64,000 nucleotides of DNA from Herpetosiphonaceae bacterium (lineage in GTDB: Bacteria; Chloroflexota; Chloroflexia; Chloroflexales; Kallotenuaceae): contig JACDGP010000006.1 in the NCBI GenBank assembly GCA_013821605.1, positions 22,956-86,955 of the forward strand. Reading direction: 5' to 3'. This document shows, one piece after another, positions 54,165 to 63,247 of the stretch; positions within the stretch are counted from its first letter, which is position 1; every line of letters starts with the position of its first letter. Under the pieces are notes generated by a model that searched no databases, was not told where the DNA came from, and worked only from the letters and a program-made list of their open reading frames with translations. The position numbers and the translations under genes are program-made.

Positions 54165-55268
54165 ATGCATCTTACACTTGTCATTGCGGAGCTAGGAGTC
54201 GGTGGTGCTGAACGTGTCCTCACGACGCTCGCACATGAGTGGATAACGCAAGGTCATGAAGTCACTGTTCTGACCTTAGATGACGGTGCCGTACCTCCAT
54301 TCTTCGCTCTTGATCCATGCGTTCGGCACCGCCCATTAGCCTTGGCTCGACCGTCGCATCATCCTTTGATTGGCCTCGTCCGCAATCTGCAGCGTATCCG
54401 TGCCTTACGCCACGCGCTTCTTGCCTGTCATCCGCAGCTCGTCATCGCCTTCATGGACCAAACCAATGTCTTGACCCTCTGTGCAACGGTCGGCCTCGCC
54501 CTGCCGGTCATAATCACTGAGCACACCGATCCCGTGCCTGCACGCCTCCCGCGACTCTGGCAACTCTTGCGCCGGCTGACCTACCCATGGGCTGCCCAGC
54601 TCATTGTCCTCAATGCTTCGATGCTTGACTATTTCTCACCGCAGGTGCGTAAACATTCCCGTGTCATTCCTAACCCAATCATCAAGCCGCCAACTGCTCC
54701 TCTGTCCCAAGCAACTGGTCTGCATAATCATTCAATCCTGCTTGCTATGGGCCGCTTGGTCGAACTCAAGGGCTTTGATCACTTGCTCCGAGCCTGGTCC
54801 AAAGTCGCATCGCACCATCCTGCTTGGGTGCTAGAAATCTGGGGCGAAGGCCCCTGCCGTACGGCCTTGGAAACATTAGCCCGGCAGCTTGAGTTGGGTG
54901 ATCAACTTCGGCTGCCGGGCCTCACGCCTGACGCCTATCGCACCATGCACCGTGCTGACCTGTTTGTGGCTACGTCTCACTATGAAGGCTTTTCTCTCGT
55001 CCTGGCCGAAGCTATGGCCTGCGGTCTACCGGTTGTCAGCTTTGATTGTCCTAGTGGTCCCCGTGAACTCATTCGTGATGGCGTCAATGGCTTGCTCGTG
55101 CCAAATGGCGATATAGATGCTCTGTCACGAACACTTGATCACCTGATGCGTCATCCTGCTGCACGCCAAAAGCTGGCAAGCCGCGCTCCCGAACTGCTTG
55201 ACCGCTTTGGCGTAGGGAGCGTCATGGCGCAGTGGGATACCCTGATTAAGGAGCTCGTGGCCCCATGA
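54165..55268 (+). CDS. GT4-type glycosyltransferase (1)
   Basis: The 367-residue GT-B enzyme has the N-terminal Gly-rich acceptor motif ELGVGGAERVLTTLAHEW. The C-terminal nucleotide-sugar domain has GRLVELKGFDHLLRA and the EX7E motif EGFSLVLAEAMACGLPVVSFD. It retains the anomeric configuration when adding a sugar to the growing repeat unit. It lies three bases after the flippase gene and overlaps the next transferase (ATGA). Donor and acceptor unknown. Confidence 0.9.
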   Translation: MHLTLVIAELGVGGAERVLTTLAHEWITQGHEVTVLTLDDGAVPPFFALDPCVRHRPLALARPSHHPLIGLVRNLQRIRALRHALLACHPQLVIAFMDQTNVLTLCATVGLALPVIITEHTDPVPARLPRLWQLLRRLTYPWAAQLIVLNASMLDYFSPQVRKHSRVIPNPIIKPPTAPLSQATGLHNHSILLAMGRLVELKGFDHLLRAWSKVASHHPAWVLEIWGEGPCRTALETLARQLELGDQLRLPGLTPDAYRTMHRADLFVATSHYEGFSLVLAEAMACGLPVVSFDCPSGPRELIRDGVNGLLVPNGDIDALSRTLDHLMRHPAARQKLASRAPELLDRFGVGSVMAQWDTLIKELVAP

Positions 55269-56401
55269 TCCGCATCCTCTACATCATTCGCGCCTTGCAG
55301 CAGGGTGGCGCAGAGCGCCAGTTAATCCAGTTGGCCGCTGCACTAGATAAATCGCGCTTCATCGTTACGGTCGCTACCATGTATGATGGTGGCGAGCTAT
55401 GGCGTGAACTTGCAGGAGTGCCAGATGTAACGCTGGTATCTCTGCACAAGCGTGGGCGCTGGGACCTTGTCCCATTCGGCTATCGAGCCTTCAGCTTGGT
55501 CCACAAGCTCCGGCCCGATATTCTCCATAGCTATATGACCGGTTCGAATGAACTGGCCTTGTTGCTGGGGCGAATTGTTGGCGCGCGAGTGGTCTGGGGG
55601 TTGCGTGTAGCTGACCTGGACCTGTCACACTATGGCTGGTTTCCTCAGGCGCTCTTTCGTCTTGGTGCCCTACTCTCGCCCTACCCTGACCTCATTATCT
55701 CTAACTCCCACGCCGGTCTGCACTATCACCAGACGCGCGACTATGCAGCCGGTCGGATGATCGTCATCCCCAATGGCATCGATACCACACGTTTTCAACT
55801 CGATGCAGCCGCCGGATGCGAGCAGCGCCGAGCCTGGGGCATTGCACATGGGACGCAGTTGATTGGGATAGTTGGGCGTTTAGATCCGGTCAAGGATCAT
55901 CCCACCTTCCTCCGCGCCGCTGCGCTGTTAGTGACTAGCCTCCCCGGCGTCCGTTTTGTCTGCGTCGGCTCCGGACCTGCCACCTATCGTGCTACCTTAC
56001 AACGTTTGGCGACCGAACTAGGCATCGCAAATCATATGCTCTGGGTCGATAACTCCGATAACATGGTTGGTGTCTACAATGCACTCAGTCTCCTCACCTC
56101 CACCTCCTTGAGTGAGGGCTTCAGTAACGTGCTTGGTGAGGCGATGGCATGCGGGCTGCCATGCGTGGCGACCGATGCGGGCGACTCGGCTTGGATCATG
56201 GGTGATACGGGCGTGATCGTTCCTCCTGGCACGCCGTCAGACCTAGCCCAAGCATGGCACCTTATGCTGACAGGTGATCCTGCAGGGCGCAGTGAGATGA
56301 TCCTGCAGCGTCGCGAGCGTGTCCTATGCTGCTTCTCACTAGGATCACTTGTTGATCAGTATTCCCTATGCTACGAACAACTCCTGGCGAACCGTGCCTA
56401 G
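55265..56401 (+). CDS. GT4-type glycosyltransferase (2)
   Basis: The 378-residue GT-B enzyme starts ILYIIRALQQGGAERQLIQLA. Its C-terminal half has GRLDPVKDHPTFLRAAALL and the EX7E motif EGFSNVLGEAMACGLPCVATD. It is translationally coupled at both ends. It is a close architectural relative of the neighbouring transferases; linkage specificity cannot be told. Confidence 0.9.
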   Translation: MIRILYIIRALQQGGAERQLIQLAAALDKSRFIVTVATMYDGGELWRELAGVPDVTLVSLHKRGRWDLVPFGYRAFSLVHKLRPDILHSYMTGSNELALLLGRIVGARVVWGLRVADLDLSHYGWFPQALFRLGALLSPYPDLIISNSHAGLHYHQTRDYAAGRMIVIPNGIDTTRFQLDAAAGCEQRRAWGIAHGTQLIGIVGRLDPVKDHPTFLRAAALLVTSLPGVRFVCVGSGPATYRATLQRLATELGIANHMLWVDNSDNMVGVYNALSLLTSTSLSEGFSNVLGEAMACGLPCVATDAGDSAWIMGDTGVIVPPGTPSDLAQAWHLMLTGDPAGRSEMILQRRERVLCCFSLGSLVDQYSLCYEQLLANRA

Positions 56402-57515
56402 TATTACCTTCCTTACAACCGCCCTAGCCTATGCCGGCGCCGAGACCCAAGTGGTACATTTGGCACTTGCGCTCAAGGCCCGCGGTTGGACCGTCGAGGT
56501 GGTAACGATGGTGGCTCCCCGTGCCTATGTCGCGGAATTGCAAGCCGCCCAGATCGGCGTGTATTCCCTTGACATGCGACCGGGCTACCCTGATCCGCGT
56601 GCCATCTTCATACTCGTCCACCATCTACGTCGCACCCATCCCCAAATCGTCCATAGCCATATGGTTCATGCGAACGTGCTGGCCCGCATCACCCGTCCTT
56701 TCTGCTCAGTTCCCGTCCTCATCTCAACGGCCCATAACATGAGCGAAGGTGGACGCTGGCGCGAGTGGGCCTACCGCCTCACGGATCCACTGTCCGACCT
56801 AACGACCAACGTGAGCCATACAGCGGTCCAGCGTTACATTGCGGTTGGCGCAGTTCCGCAGGGGCGACTACGTATGATGCCCAATGGCGTCGATACCCAC
56901 CGCTTTCGCCCCGCGCCGACCGTCCGCGCACAATACCGCCACGCCTTGAAGCTCGGCACGGAGTTTGTATGGCTAGCCGTCGGTCGCTTCGATGCCGTCA
57001 AGTCCTATCCCGTGCTGCTCAACGCCTTTGCCCGCCTCCATCACCACCATCCGGCTGTTCAGTTGCTCTTAGTCGGTGAGGGACCCTTGCAACTGGAGGC
57101 CCGCGCACTCGTCGCCGAGCTTGGCCTCTCCGAGCGTGTTCGTTTTTTAGGCCTCCGTGGGGATATTCCTGCGCTCATGAATGCTGCTGATGGCTTTGTT
57201 CTCTCCTCTGCCTGGGAAGGGCTGCCGATGGTGCTGTTGGAAGCCGGCGCATCCGGCCTACCAATCGTGGCAACCGATGTCGGTGGCAACCGCGAAGCCA
57301 TCGCACCTGTCGGCGGCCTCCTAACGGCCCCACATGATCCGGCGTCGCTCGCAGGTGCGATGGCTCGGGTTACAGTATTGCCCGCTGTCGTACGTCAGCA
57401 GATGGGCCAGGCAGGACGAGAACATGTAGTCAATCACTACGACCTACCCTTGGTTGTTGATCGCTGGGAAGCATTATATTGCGAACTCCTCACACGGCGC
57501 GGCCTCCATGTCTAA
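56394..57515 (+). CDS. GT4-type glycosyltransferase (3)
   Basis: The start is GTG 56394 (VPSITFLTTALAYAGAETQVV), overlapping the previous stop; the track ORF runs further upstream in the same frame but inside the preceding gene. The 373-residue GT-B enzyme has GRFDAVKSYPVLLNAFARL and EX7E EGLPMVLLEAGASGLPIVATDVGG. Confidence 0.89.
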   Translation: MPSITFLTTALAYAGAETQVVHLALALKARGWTVEVVTMVAPRAYVAELQAAQIGVYSLDMRPGYPDPRAIFILVHHLRRTHPQIVHSHMVHANVLARITRPFCSVPVLISTAHNMSEGGRWREWAYRLTDPLSDLTTNVSHTAVQRYIAVGAVPQGRLRMMPNGVDTHRFRPAPTVRAQYRHALKLGTEFVWLAVGRFDAVKSYPVLLNAFARLHHHHPAVQLLLVGEGPLQLEARALVAELGLSERVRFLGLRGDIPALMNAADGFVLSSAWEGLPMVLLEAGASGLPIVATDVGGNREAIAPVGGLLTAPHDPASLAGAMARVTVLPAVVRQQMGQAGREHVVNHYDLPLVVDRWEALYCELLTRRGLHV

Positions 57516-58650
57516 ACGTATTCTCTACATCATCACTCTATCCGAAATCGGTGGTGCACAAACCCATCTGCTTCAACTATTAGCTTGCGCGGACGGAGAT
57601 CGTGAGCTTTGCCTCGCTACCAGCGCGACTGGACCGTTAACGGAGGCCGCGTTGAGCCGTGGTGTTCGTGTCTTTCTTGTGCCCAGTTTGGGACGTGCTG
57701 TGAGGCTGGGGAACGATCTCCAAGCACTTAAGCAGTGTATCAACGTGCTCTGCGCACTCCGGCCCGCGCTAGCCCACGTACACAGCTCCAAGGCTGGCCT
57801 GCTTGGTCGTCTTGCCGCTCGGCTTACTCATACACCGGTGATCTACACTGCTCATGGCTGGGGCTTCAAACCAGGCGTGCCATCATTACGCCGTCTGCTC
57901 GTATGGCTCAGCGAATGCTTGGCTGCACCCTTCGGGGATGGCATCATCTGTGTCTCCCATTACGACCTGCAGCTTGCCCGGCGCTACCACCTCGGACGCC
58001 TCTGCTTCTTACACTATATTCCGAATGGGCTAACTCCTGACGGTCCGATCGCCGAACCGAGCCGTGAAGCCGTTACGATCATGATGACCGCTCGCTTCCA
58101 AGAACCGAAAGATCAAGCACTGCTACTGCGGGCATTCGCGCTTGCCCGCCATACCGATACCCAACTCCTGCTGGTCGGCAGTGGCCCTGAACTTGCGACC
58201 ATGCAGGCCCTAGCACAGCAACTCGCTATTGCTGCCCACGTCCGCTTTCTCGGTGATCGCGATGATGTGCCCGCCTTGCTTGGGCAAGCACAACTTTTCG
58301 TCCTTGCTTCACGTTACGAAGGCCTCCCCATCAGTATCCTCGAAGCGATGCGTGCAGGGCTACCGGTCATTGCCTCGTCGGTTGGTGGCGTACCGGAGCT
58401 CGTCCAGCATGGCGTAACCGGCCTGCTCGTGCCCCACAGCGATCTCCAAGCCCTGACGCTCGCACTTCGTCGTTTGTTAGATGATGCCCGATTGCGACGA
58501 TCACTGGGCGAAGCTGGTCGGCGCGCATTTCTAGCTCAATTTACCATCGATCATGTGTTCAACCAGACTGCAGCCGTGTATCGGGCAGTGCTGACCCGGG
58601 CCGGGCATCGCCCCCGAGACGCAGTGCAACCGCCGATAAAGCAGGGCTGA
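57508..58650 (+). CDS. GT4-type glycosyltransferase (4)
   Basis: The start is ATG 57508 (MSKRILYIITLSEIGGAQTHLLQLL), overlapping the previous stop by eight bases. The 380-residue GT-B enzyme has the HVHSSKAGLLGRLAARL acceptor-side motif common in EPS transferases, TARFQEPKDQALLLRA and EX7E EGLPISILEAMRAGLPVIASSVGG. It is the last gene of the cluster. No initiating phosphoglycosyltransferase (PglC/WbaP type) is present in the window. Confidence 0.89.
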   Translation: MSKRILYIITLSEIGGAQTHLLQLLACADGDRELCLATSATGPLTEAALSRGVRVFLVPSLGRAVRLGNDLQALKQCINVLCALRPALAHVHSSKAGLLGRLAARLTHTPVIYTAHGWGFKPGVPSLRRLLVWLSECLAAPFGDGIICVSHYDLQLARRYHLGRLCFLHYIPNGLTPDGPIAEPSREAVTIMMTARFQEPKDQALLLRAFALARHTDTQLLLVGSGPELATMQALAQQLAIAAHVRFLGDRDDVPALLGQAQLFVLASRYEGLPISILEAMRAGLPVIASSVGGVPELVQHGVTGLLVPHSDLQALTLALRRLLDDARLRRSLGEAGRRAFLAQFTIDHVFNQTAAVYRAVLTRAGHRPRDAVQPPIKQG

Positions 58651-58758
58651 CTGATCCCCTAGCAGATGGCTCCGACAGAACAGGACCCTCTTGCATCCCA
58701 GAGCGCCATTCTTGGGGTATGCTTGCACTATTGGTGGGACATCTCATAAGGAGCATCT

Positions 58759-59052
58759 ATGCCAGCACTAAAAGTTGATCGGCTTGGAATTGAAGCGTTC
58801 GTACGTATGGCACAGCGAAGCGAGTACCATCAGCACGACAACATGCATTATTATTTAAACCCAGTTGTACCCGCAACGCCACACCGCATAGCCACGCTCG
58901 ACTGGCAAAGCTACACAGATGAACAAATCCAAGGCTTGGTCGTGATGTGCAGCGATGTAAAAGCGCGCGTTGCGGCTAAGTTCGAAAGCGATGTGTATGC
59001 TGAAGCAGCTAGACGTAACCTCGACCTACCAGACTGTGATATCAGCGCCTGA
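58759..59052 (+). CDS. Unknown small protein
   Basis: The 97-residue soluble protein has no signal peptide, membrane segment or known motif that I can see (MPALKVDRLGIEAFVRMAQR...). The start is well supported by AAGGAG five bases before the ATG. It has several His and Cys but no clear metal-binding pattern. It lies 108 bp after the exopolysaccharide cluster and converges with the response regulator gene. Confidence 0.72.
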   Translation: MPALKVDRLGIEAFVRMAQRSEYHQHDNMHYYLNPVVPATPHRIATLDWQSYTDEQIQGLVVMCSDVKARVAAKFESDVYAEAARRNLDLPDCDISA

Positions 59053-59091
59053 ACAACCGGCCACGGCTCAGTATACACCCACTCCTATCGT

Positions 59092-59457
59092 TCATGTATT
59101 GTTTTGAACGACGCAGCGTGCGATAGTATTGAGAAGATCTTGCAGCATGAATGGCTTAGAGACGACGCCGTCATACATATCAGCGCTGACCTCGGGCTGT
59201 ACTAGTGCTGCGGTCATGATCACAAAGGGAATCGTTGCATAGGTGGCCTGAGCGCGAAGTGCACGATACAGACCTCGTCCGTCAAGCAAAGGCATCGCGA
59301 GGTCGGAAAGTATCAAGTCGGGCTGAACCGCCTCAAGGCATGCGAGACAAGCTTGACCGTTGATAGCCAACTCGACGTGGTAGCCGGCGTCCTCTAAAAT
59401 CCCTAGCAAAACTTCAGCAATCGCCGGCTCATCCTCGACTACCAAAATCGTCTTCAT
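59092..59457 (-). CDS. Single-domain response regulator (CheY-like)
   Basis: The start is ATG at 59457 (MKTILVVEDEPAI), behind GGGGAGCGG; the track ORF adds 11 residues. The 121-residue receiver domain has the acidic pair in VVEDE, phospho-acceptor Asp in DLILSDLAMPLLDG, Thr/Ser switch VIMTAA and Lys in VVSKPF. No output domain or adjacent kinase. It is the last gene of the minus-strand sugar operon, 29 bp after a GH1 gene. Confidence 0.9.
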   Translation of the reverse strand: MKTILVVEDEPAIAEVLLGILEDAGYHVELAINGQACLACLEAVQPDLILSDLAMPLLDGRGLYRALRAQATYATIPFVIMTAALVQPEVSADMYDGVVSKPFMLQDLLNTIARCVVQNNT

Positions 59458-59486
59458 CCCGCTCCCCATGTACGGTGACAGCTTGG

Positions 59487-60773
59487 TCACTGTACCATAG
59501 CAAGCTCAGTGCCGAACCCTTTGACTACCCCAATCGCCTCAGCCGGATTATTGACATACGAGATAAATTGCTGGACCAGAGGTGTTGTCTGCCACCGTCG
59601 CTCGGCGCTCTCTCTATTGAGCGTGTACAAGCCCAGTTCGATCCGGTAGCGTTCCAGCGGTTCCCGCCCCATCCGGTAGCGCCAGTCGATCATCGTGAAC
59701 AAGGGAAACCAGGTATAGCCAAGCACCGGCACTCCTTGCCCACGCAACTCCTTGATCGCTGCCAGCGAAGCGGTGAGCCATTTCGAACGCGTTGTCACCG
59801 AGCCCTTCGCGCTAGTTTCCGTAATCATCACTGGAACCTTGTAGCGCTCGTAATAGTCACGAATCAAGCTACCAAAACTTGCTCCATCCTTTTCTACATT
59901 GCGGTACAACAAGCGCCCCCTAGCATCGATCTCCACCTGCTTGGTTGACCATTGCGGGTAGAAATTAAGGCCCAGTACATCAAGCCCAATCGGCGTGCGC
60001 TCAAACTCGGCTAAATCATCGGGATTAGTGCTGTGACGAAGGAGCCACGTGTAGAGTGGATGCGTGGGCTTGACGCGCCCGGTGAGGAGATCGTAGCTGA
60101 GGTAGCCTCGGTGCTGCTCTTCGGTTGCCAGCGCTTCGAGCTCTGCCCGCATGGCACGGTGTAGCCCAGCCGCTTCGACATGCACCATCAATGCTTGTGG
60201 ATCGATCTGCTTGATAGCTGTCACCGTGCGCCGAATGCCTTTGATGAGTTGCATCATCACCCGAATATAGCCACCATCACCCCGCAAATACGGTGGCCAC
60301 TGGCCTCGCCTCCCCGACATTACGGAATTAATCAGCGGTTCGTTCAACGGCGTGTACCAGCGGATGAGGCCGTGGTAGCGTCGCGCGAAGGCGGCTGCAT
60401 ACTCGGCTACCGCCTGCGGGTACTCATCGTTGGCAAACTCGCGATGCAGCCATAATGGGCAGCCGTAGTGCATCAAGTCAATAATTGGCGTGATGCAGAG
60501 CTCCTGTACGAGGTAGGGCAGCACTTCATCGGTCCAGCGCCAGTCGAACTCGCCCGGCGCGGGCTCAACACGGTACCACGGTATGCCCCAGCGTACTGCT
60601 CGGATGCCAAGCTCCTGGGTTAGGTGGAGATCCTCGCGCCAGTGCTCGTAGTGACCCATCAACTCATATTCATCTAGGGCCCGGTATCCTGGTCGCACCT
60701 GTGGCACAAACGTATCTTCAATACCGGTCGCCCAGACAAAATCATTGGCTGCCCCACTTGGTAGGCCGTTCAT
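59487..60773 (-). CDS. GH1-like beta-glycosidase (1)
   Basis: The start is the ATG that overlaps the galT stop (TAATG), behind AAGGAG; the track ORF begins seven codons earlier. The 428-residue protein has the GH1 acid/base motif WYTPLNEP and a nucleophile-region match MITETSAKG, with the (beta/alpha)8 start FVWATGIEDTFVPQ. GH1 normally has ENG at the nucleophile; ETS here marks a divergent subgroup. No signal peptide, so cytoplasmic beta-galactoside or beta-glucoside hydrolysis is likely. Coupled to galT. Confidence 0.85.
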   Translation of the reverse strand: MNGLPSGAANDFVWATGIEDTFVPQVRPGYRALDEYELMGHYEHWREDLHLTQELGIRAVRWGIPWYRVEPAPGEFDWRWTDEVLPYLVQELCITPIIDLMHYGCPLWLHREFANDEYPQAVAEYAAAFARRYHGLIRWYTPLNEPLINSVMSGRRGQWPPYLRGDGGYIRVMMQLIKGIRRTVTAIKQIDPQALMVHVEAAGLHRAMRAELEALATEEQHRGYLSYDLLTGRVKPTHPLYTWLLRHSTNPDDLAEFERTPIGLDVLGLNFYPQWSTKQVEIDARGRLLYRNVEKDGASFGSLIRDYYERYKVPVMITETSAKGSVTTRSKWLTASLAAIKELRGQGVPVLGYTWFPLFTMIDWRYRMGREPLERYRIELGLYTLNRESAERRWQTTPLVQQFISYVNNPAEAIGVVKGFGTELAMVQ

Positions 60774-61831
60774 TACACTCCTTGTATAGCCCAATGCTCT
60801 TCCGACTGCTCACGTAGCCGTTCGGCTGCAGATTCAGGAGTGATATCACGCTGAGGTTCTGCCAGGAGTTCGAAGCCGACCATGAATTTGCGAACTGTAG
60901 CCGACCGCAGCAGCGGTGGGTAGAAATGGGCATGCAGATGCCATTCCGGATGCTCCTGACCATCAGTGGGTGCTTGGTGAAAGCCCATCGAATACGGAAA
61001 GGAGACGCTAAACAGATTGTCGTAGCGCGTCGTCACCCGCTTGAGAATGTCGGCTAGTCCGCTACGCTGTGCTTGATCGAGTTGGGGCAGAGCAGTGACC
61101 GGTTGGCGACTCACGACCAATGTTTCAAAGGGCCACACCGCCCAAAAAGGCACCAGCGCGACCCACTGGTCATTAGCACATACCAGCCTTGTACCATCTT
61201 TCATTTCAAGTTCGAGATAATCGGTCAGCAGCGTATGCTGATGCTCAGCGTAGTAGTCGTGCTGGGCTTCCGCTTCCCGCGCTACCAACACCGGTAGCTC
61301 CTCGGTCGCCCAGATTTGACCATGCGGATGGGGATTACTGGCCCCCATCATCTCCCCCCGGTTTTCGAAGATCTGCACATACCCGATCGTCTCAATCTTC
61401 CCGAGTTCGGTATATTGCTCCGCCCATACATCAACGACAGTCATGAGTGCCAGGGGATCGAGTTGCGCTAACGTCAGGTCATGTCGCGGCGAGAAGCAGA
61501 CGACACGGCAGGTGCCACGCTCGCTTTCGGCCCGCAACAGTCCACCCTGATCAAGACTGCCATCTGGCGTGTCAAGCAACAAGGCTGCATAGTCGTTGGT
61601 AAACACAAACGTGTGTTCATAGTTGGGATTGTGGACCCCCCCAGCGCGCACATTACCGGGGCAGAGATAACACGTTGGATCATGGGCCGGCTTAGCCTTG
61701 GCGGCTGTATTCTCGACCTGCCCTTGCCATGGACGTTGTGTCCGGTGCGGTGATACGAGCACCCACTCGCGGCTGAGTGGATTATAGCGCCGGTGCGGGT
61801 GATGATTAAGGTTGAACATAGTCGCTTGCAT
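60773..61831 (-). CDS. galT: Galactose-1-phosphate uridylyltransferase
   Basis: The 352-residue enzyme moves UMP between UDP-glucose and galactose-1-phosphate in the Leloir pathway. It shows [21 protein letters not shown] at the start, a zinc Cys pair CYLCPGN, and the active-site motif [11 protein letters not shown] with the uridylylated His. ATG 61831 is used; ATG 61819 ([11 protein letters not shown]) is also possible since AAGGGG is too close to the first. It lies between two GH1-like genes and is coupled to the second, so galactose released by them would enter here. galK and galE are not in the window. Confidence 0.93.
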   Translation of the reverse strand: MQATMFNLNHHPHRRYNPLSREWVLVSPHRTQRPWQGQVENTAAKAKPAHDPTCYLCPGNVRAGGVHNPNYEHTFVFTNDYAALLLDTPDGSLDQGGLLRAESERGTCRVVCFSPRHDLTLAQLDPLALMTVVDVWAEQYTELGKIETIGYVQIFENRGEMMGASNPHPHGQIWATEELPVLVAREAEAQHDYYAEHQHTLLTDYLELEMKDGTRLVCANDQWVALVPFWAVWPFETLVVSRQPVTALPQLDQAQRSGLADILKRVTTRYDNLFSVSFPYSMGFHQAPTDGQEHPEWHLHAHFYPPLLRSATVRKFMVGFELLAEPQRDITPESAAERLREQSEEHWAIQGV

Positions 61832-61858
61832 CCCCTTGTCTCAGGCCATTACATCGAA

Positions 61859-63130
61859 TCAGCGTACATTATCGGCTGCTGGTGCCAGGACTGCCCCCAC
61901 TCGTGCTGCCGCTTCTGGGTCAGCGAGTTCGCCCACGCTTTCGGCTGTCGGCATCGCTAGATACTGGCGGAAGCGCTCTACCAGTGCTGTTGGCGTTCGC
62001 ACCAGCTTCTCACCTTCCCAATGTAGCGCCCACATCCCGCATGGATTGATGTTGAGGTTGCGCACACGCAAAGCAGTATCCCAATCGACATGATCGATCG
62101 CGCCATAATAGGTGAGACCTGCTACCGGTGTGCCCGCTGCGCGCGCTTGCCGCGTTTGGGCCACCAGTTCATCGAACCACTTGACCCGATCTTCGACGGG
62201 GCCACCAACATTTGTTTCAGCTAAGAAGACCGGAATACCATGGTACCGCTGGGAGTACTGGCGCGCCATCTCGGCCCAGCCCCATTGCTGCTGCGCTGTT
62301 TCGTCAATACGCTCACCGTTTGGTCCGCGCCGCAACTGGTGCTCGGAGTGCTGGTAATAGTCTAAACCTAAAATATCGAGCTTAACCGGGTTCTCCAAAA
62401 ACCAATTCAACTCCCAGTCACTCACCCCATGTCGCTCCATATATGCCCACATTGGATGCTCGCGCGTAACCAGACCTTGATACATATCATGCACCAGGAA
62501 CCTGCGCAAGGTACGGAAGTCCGCCTCTTCTTTGAAGGCGCCGTCGACGGAATGGTAATATTCACAAGTATCGGCGATCATCATCAGTGCGTCTGGTCGC
62601 ACCTTCCGAATCTCAGCCATTGAGCGGCAAATGCCCTCAGTGACATTCTTGAAGGCGCGTACGGCGTTAAAATCGCCACGTAGGAATGGATACCAGATCG
62701 CCCACTCTGCGCCGAAGGATGCCTCAATATACGGCTCATTCGTGGGGGTGTAGTACATGATATGCGGATACCGTTGCGCAAACGTTTGGGCATACCAGCC
62801 CTGCATCTCGCCAAAGATCGGATTCATGATCCCGCCCTCAATCCATAGCGGTGTGCCGTAGTGAAACAAATCAACGATCGGCGTAATGCCCAGGACCTGC
62901 ATTAAGTCGAGCGTCTGGTCGGCCCAGTGCCAATCATAAACATGTGGCTTGGGATTAACCCGGTGCCATGGAATACCATAGCGGATCATCGTAATACCCG
63001 CCTCACGCACCCGCACCAGATCACTGGCCCACCAACGATAATGGCCGGTTTCTTCCAGTTCATCGGCACCCAGTTGTGGAAAGGCCGAACATTCAAAGCC
63101 GGTCATCCATTGGAAATCGCGTTTACTCAT
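61859..63130 (-). CDS. GH1-like beta-glycosidase (2)
   Basis: The start is ATG at 63130 (MSKRDFQWMTGFECSAF), behind GAGGAGAGGG. The 423-residue protein is a paralogue of the other GH1-like enzyme. The acid/base motif is YYTPTNEPYIE and the nucleophile region FLAETNVGG. It probably heads the sugar operon proper, 28 bp before galT, and differs enough from its partner to suggest another substrate. Confidence 0.85.
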   Translation of the reverse strand: MSKRDFQWMTGFECSAFPQLGADELEETGHYRWWASDLVRVREAGITMIRYGIPWHRVNPKPHVYDWHWADQTLDLMQVLGITPIVDLFHYGTPLWIEGGIMNPIFGEMQGWYAQTFAQRYPHIMYYTPTNEPYIEASFGAEWAIWYPFLRGDFNAVRAFKNVTEGICRSMAEIRKVRPDALMMIADTCEYYHSVDGAFKEEADFRTLRRFLVHDMYQGLVTREHPMWAYMERHGVSDWELNWFLENPVKLDILGLDYYQHSEHQLRRGPNGERIDETAQQQWGWAEMARQYSQRYHGIPVFLAETNVGGPVEDRVKWFDELVAQTRQARAAGTPVAGLTYYGAIDHVDWDTALRVRNLNINPCGMWALHWEGEKLVRTPTALVERFRQYLAMPTAESVGELADPEAAARVGAVLAPAADNVR

Positions 63131-63171
63131 GCACCCTCTCCTCTCACAATCAACGTAGTTGTGATTCAATA

Positions 63172-63200
63172 ACAGGAGCAGGTTATCAACCTGCTCCTGT
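63172..63200 (-). terminator. Strong terminator hairpin
   Basis: ACAGGAGCAGGTT-ATC-AACCTGCTCCTGT is a perfect 13-bp stem. On the minus strand it follows the lectin-like gene and is trailed by TATTGAATC. It separates that gene from the GH1-galT-GH1 operon. Confidence 0.8.
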
Positions 63201-63247
63201 CAATCCATCAGCCGCCTGCCAGAGGTGCCACGTCATCGTCCATAAAG

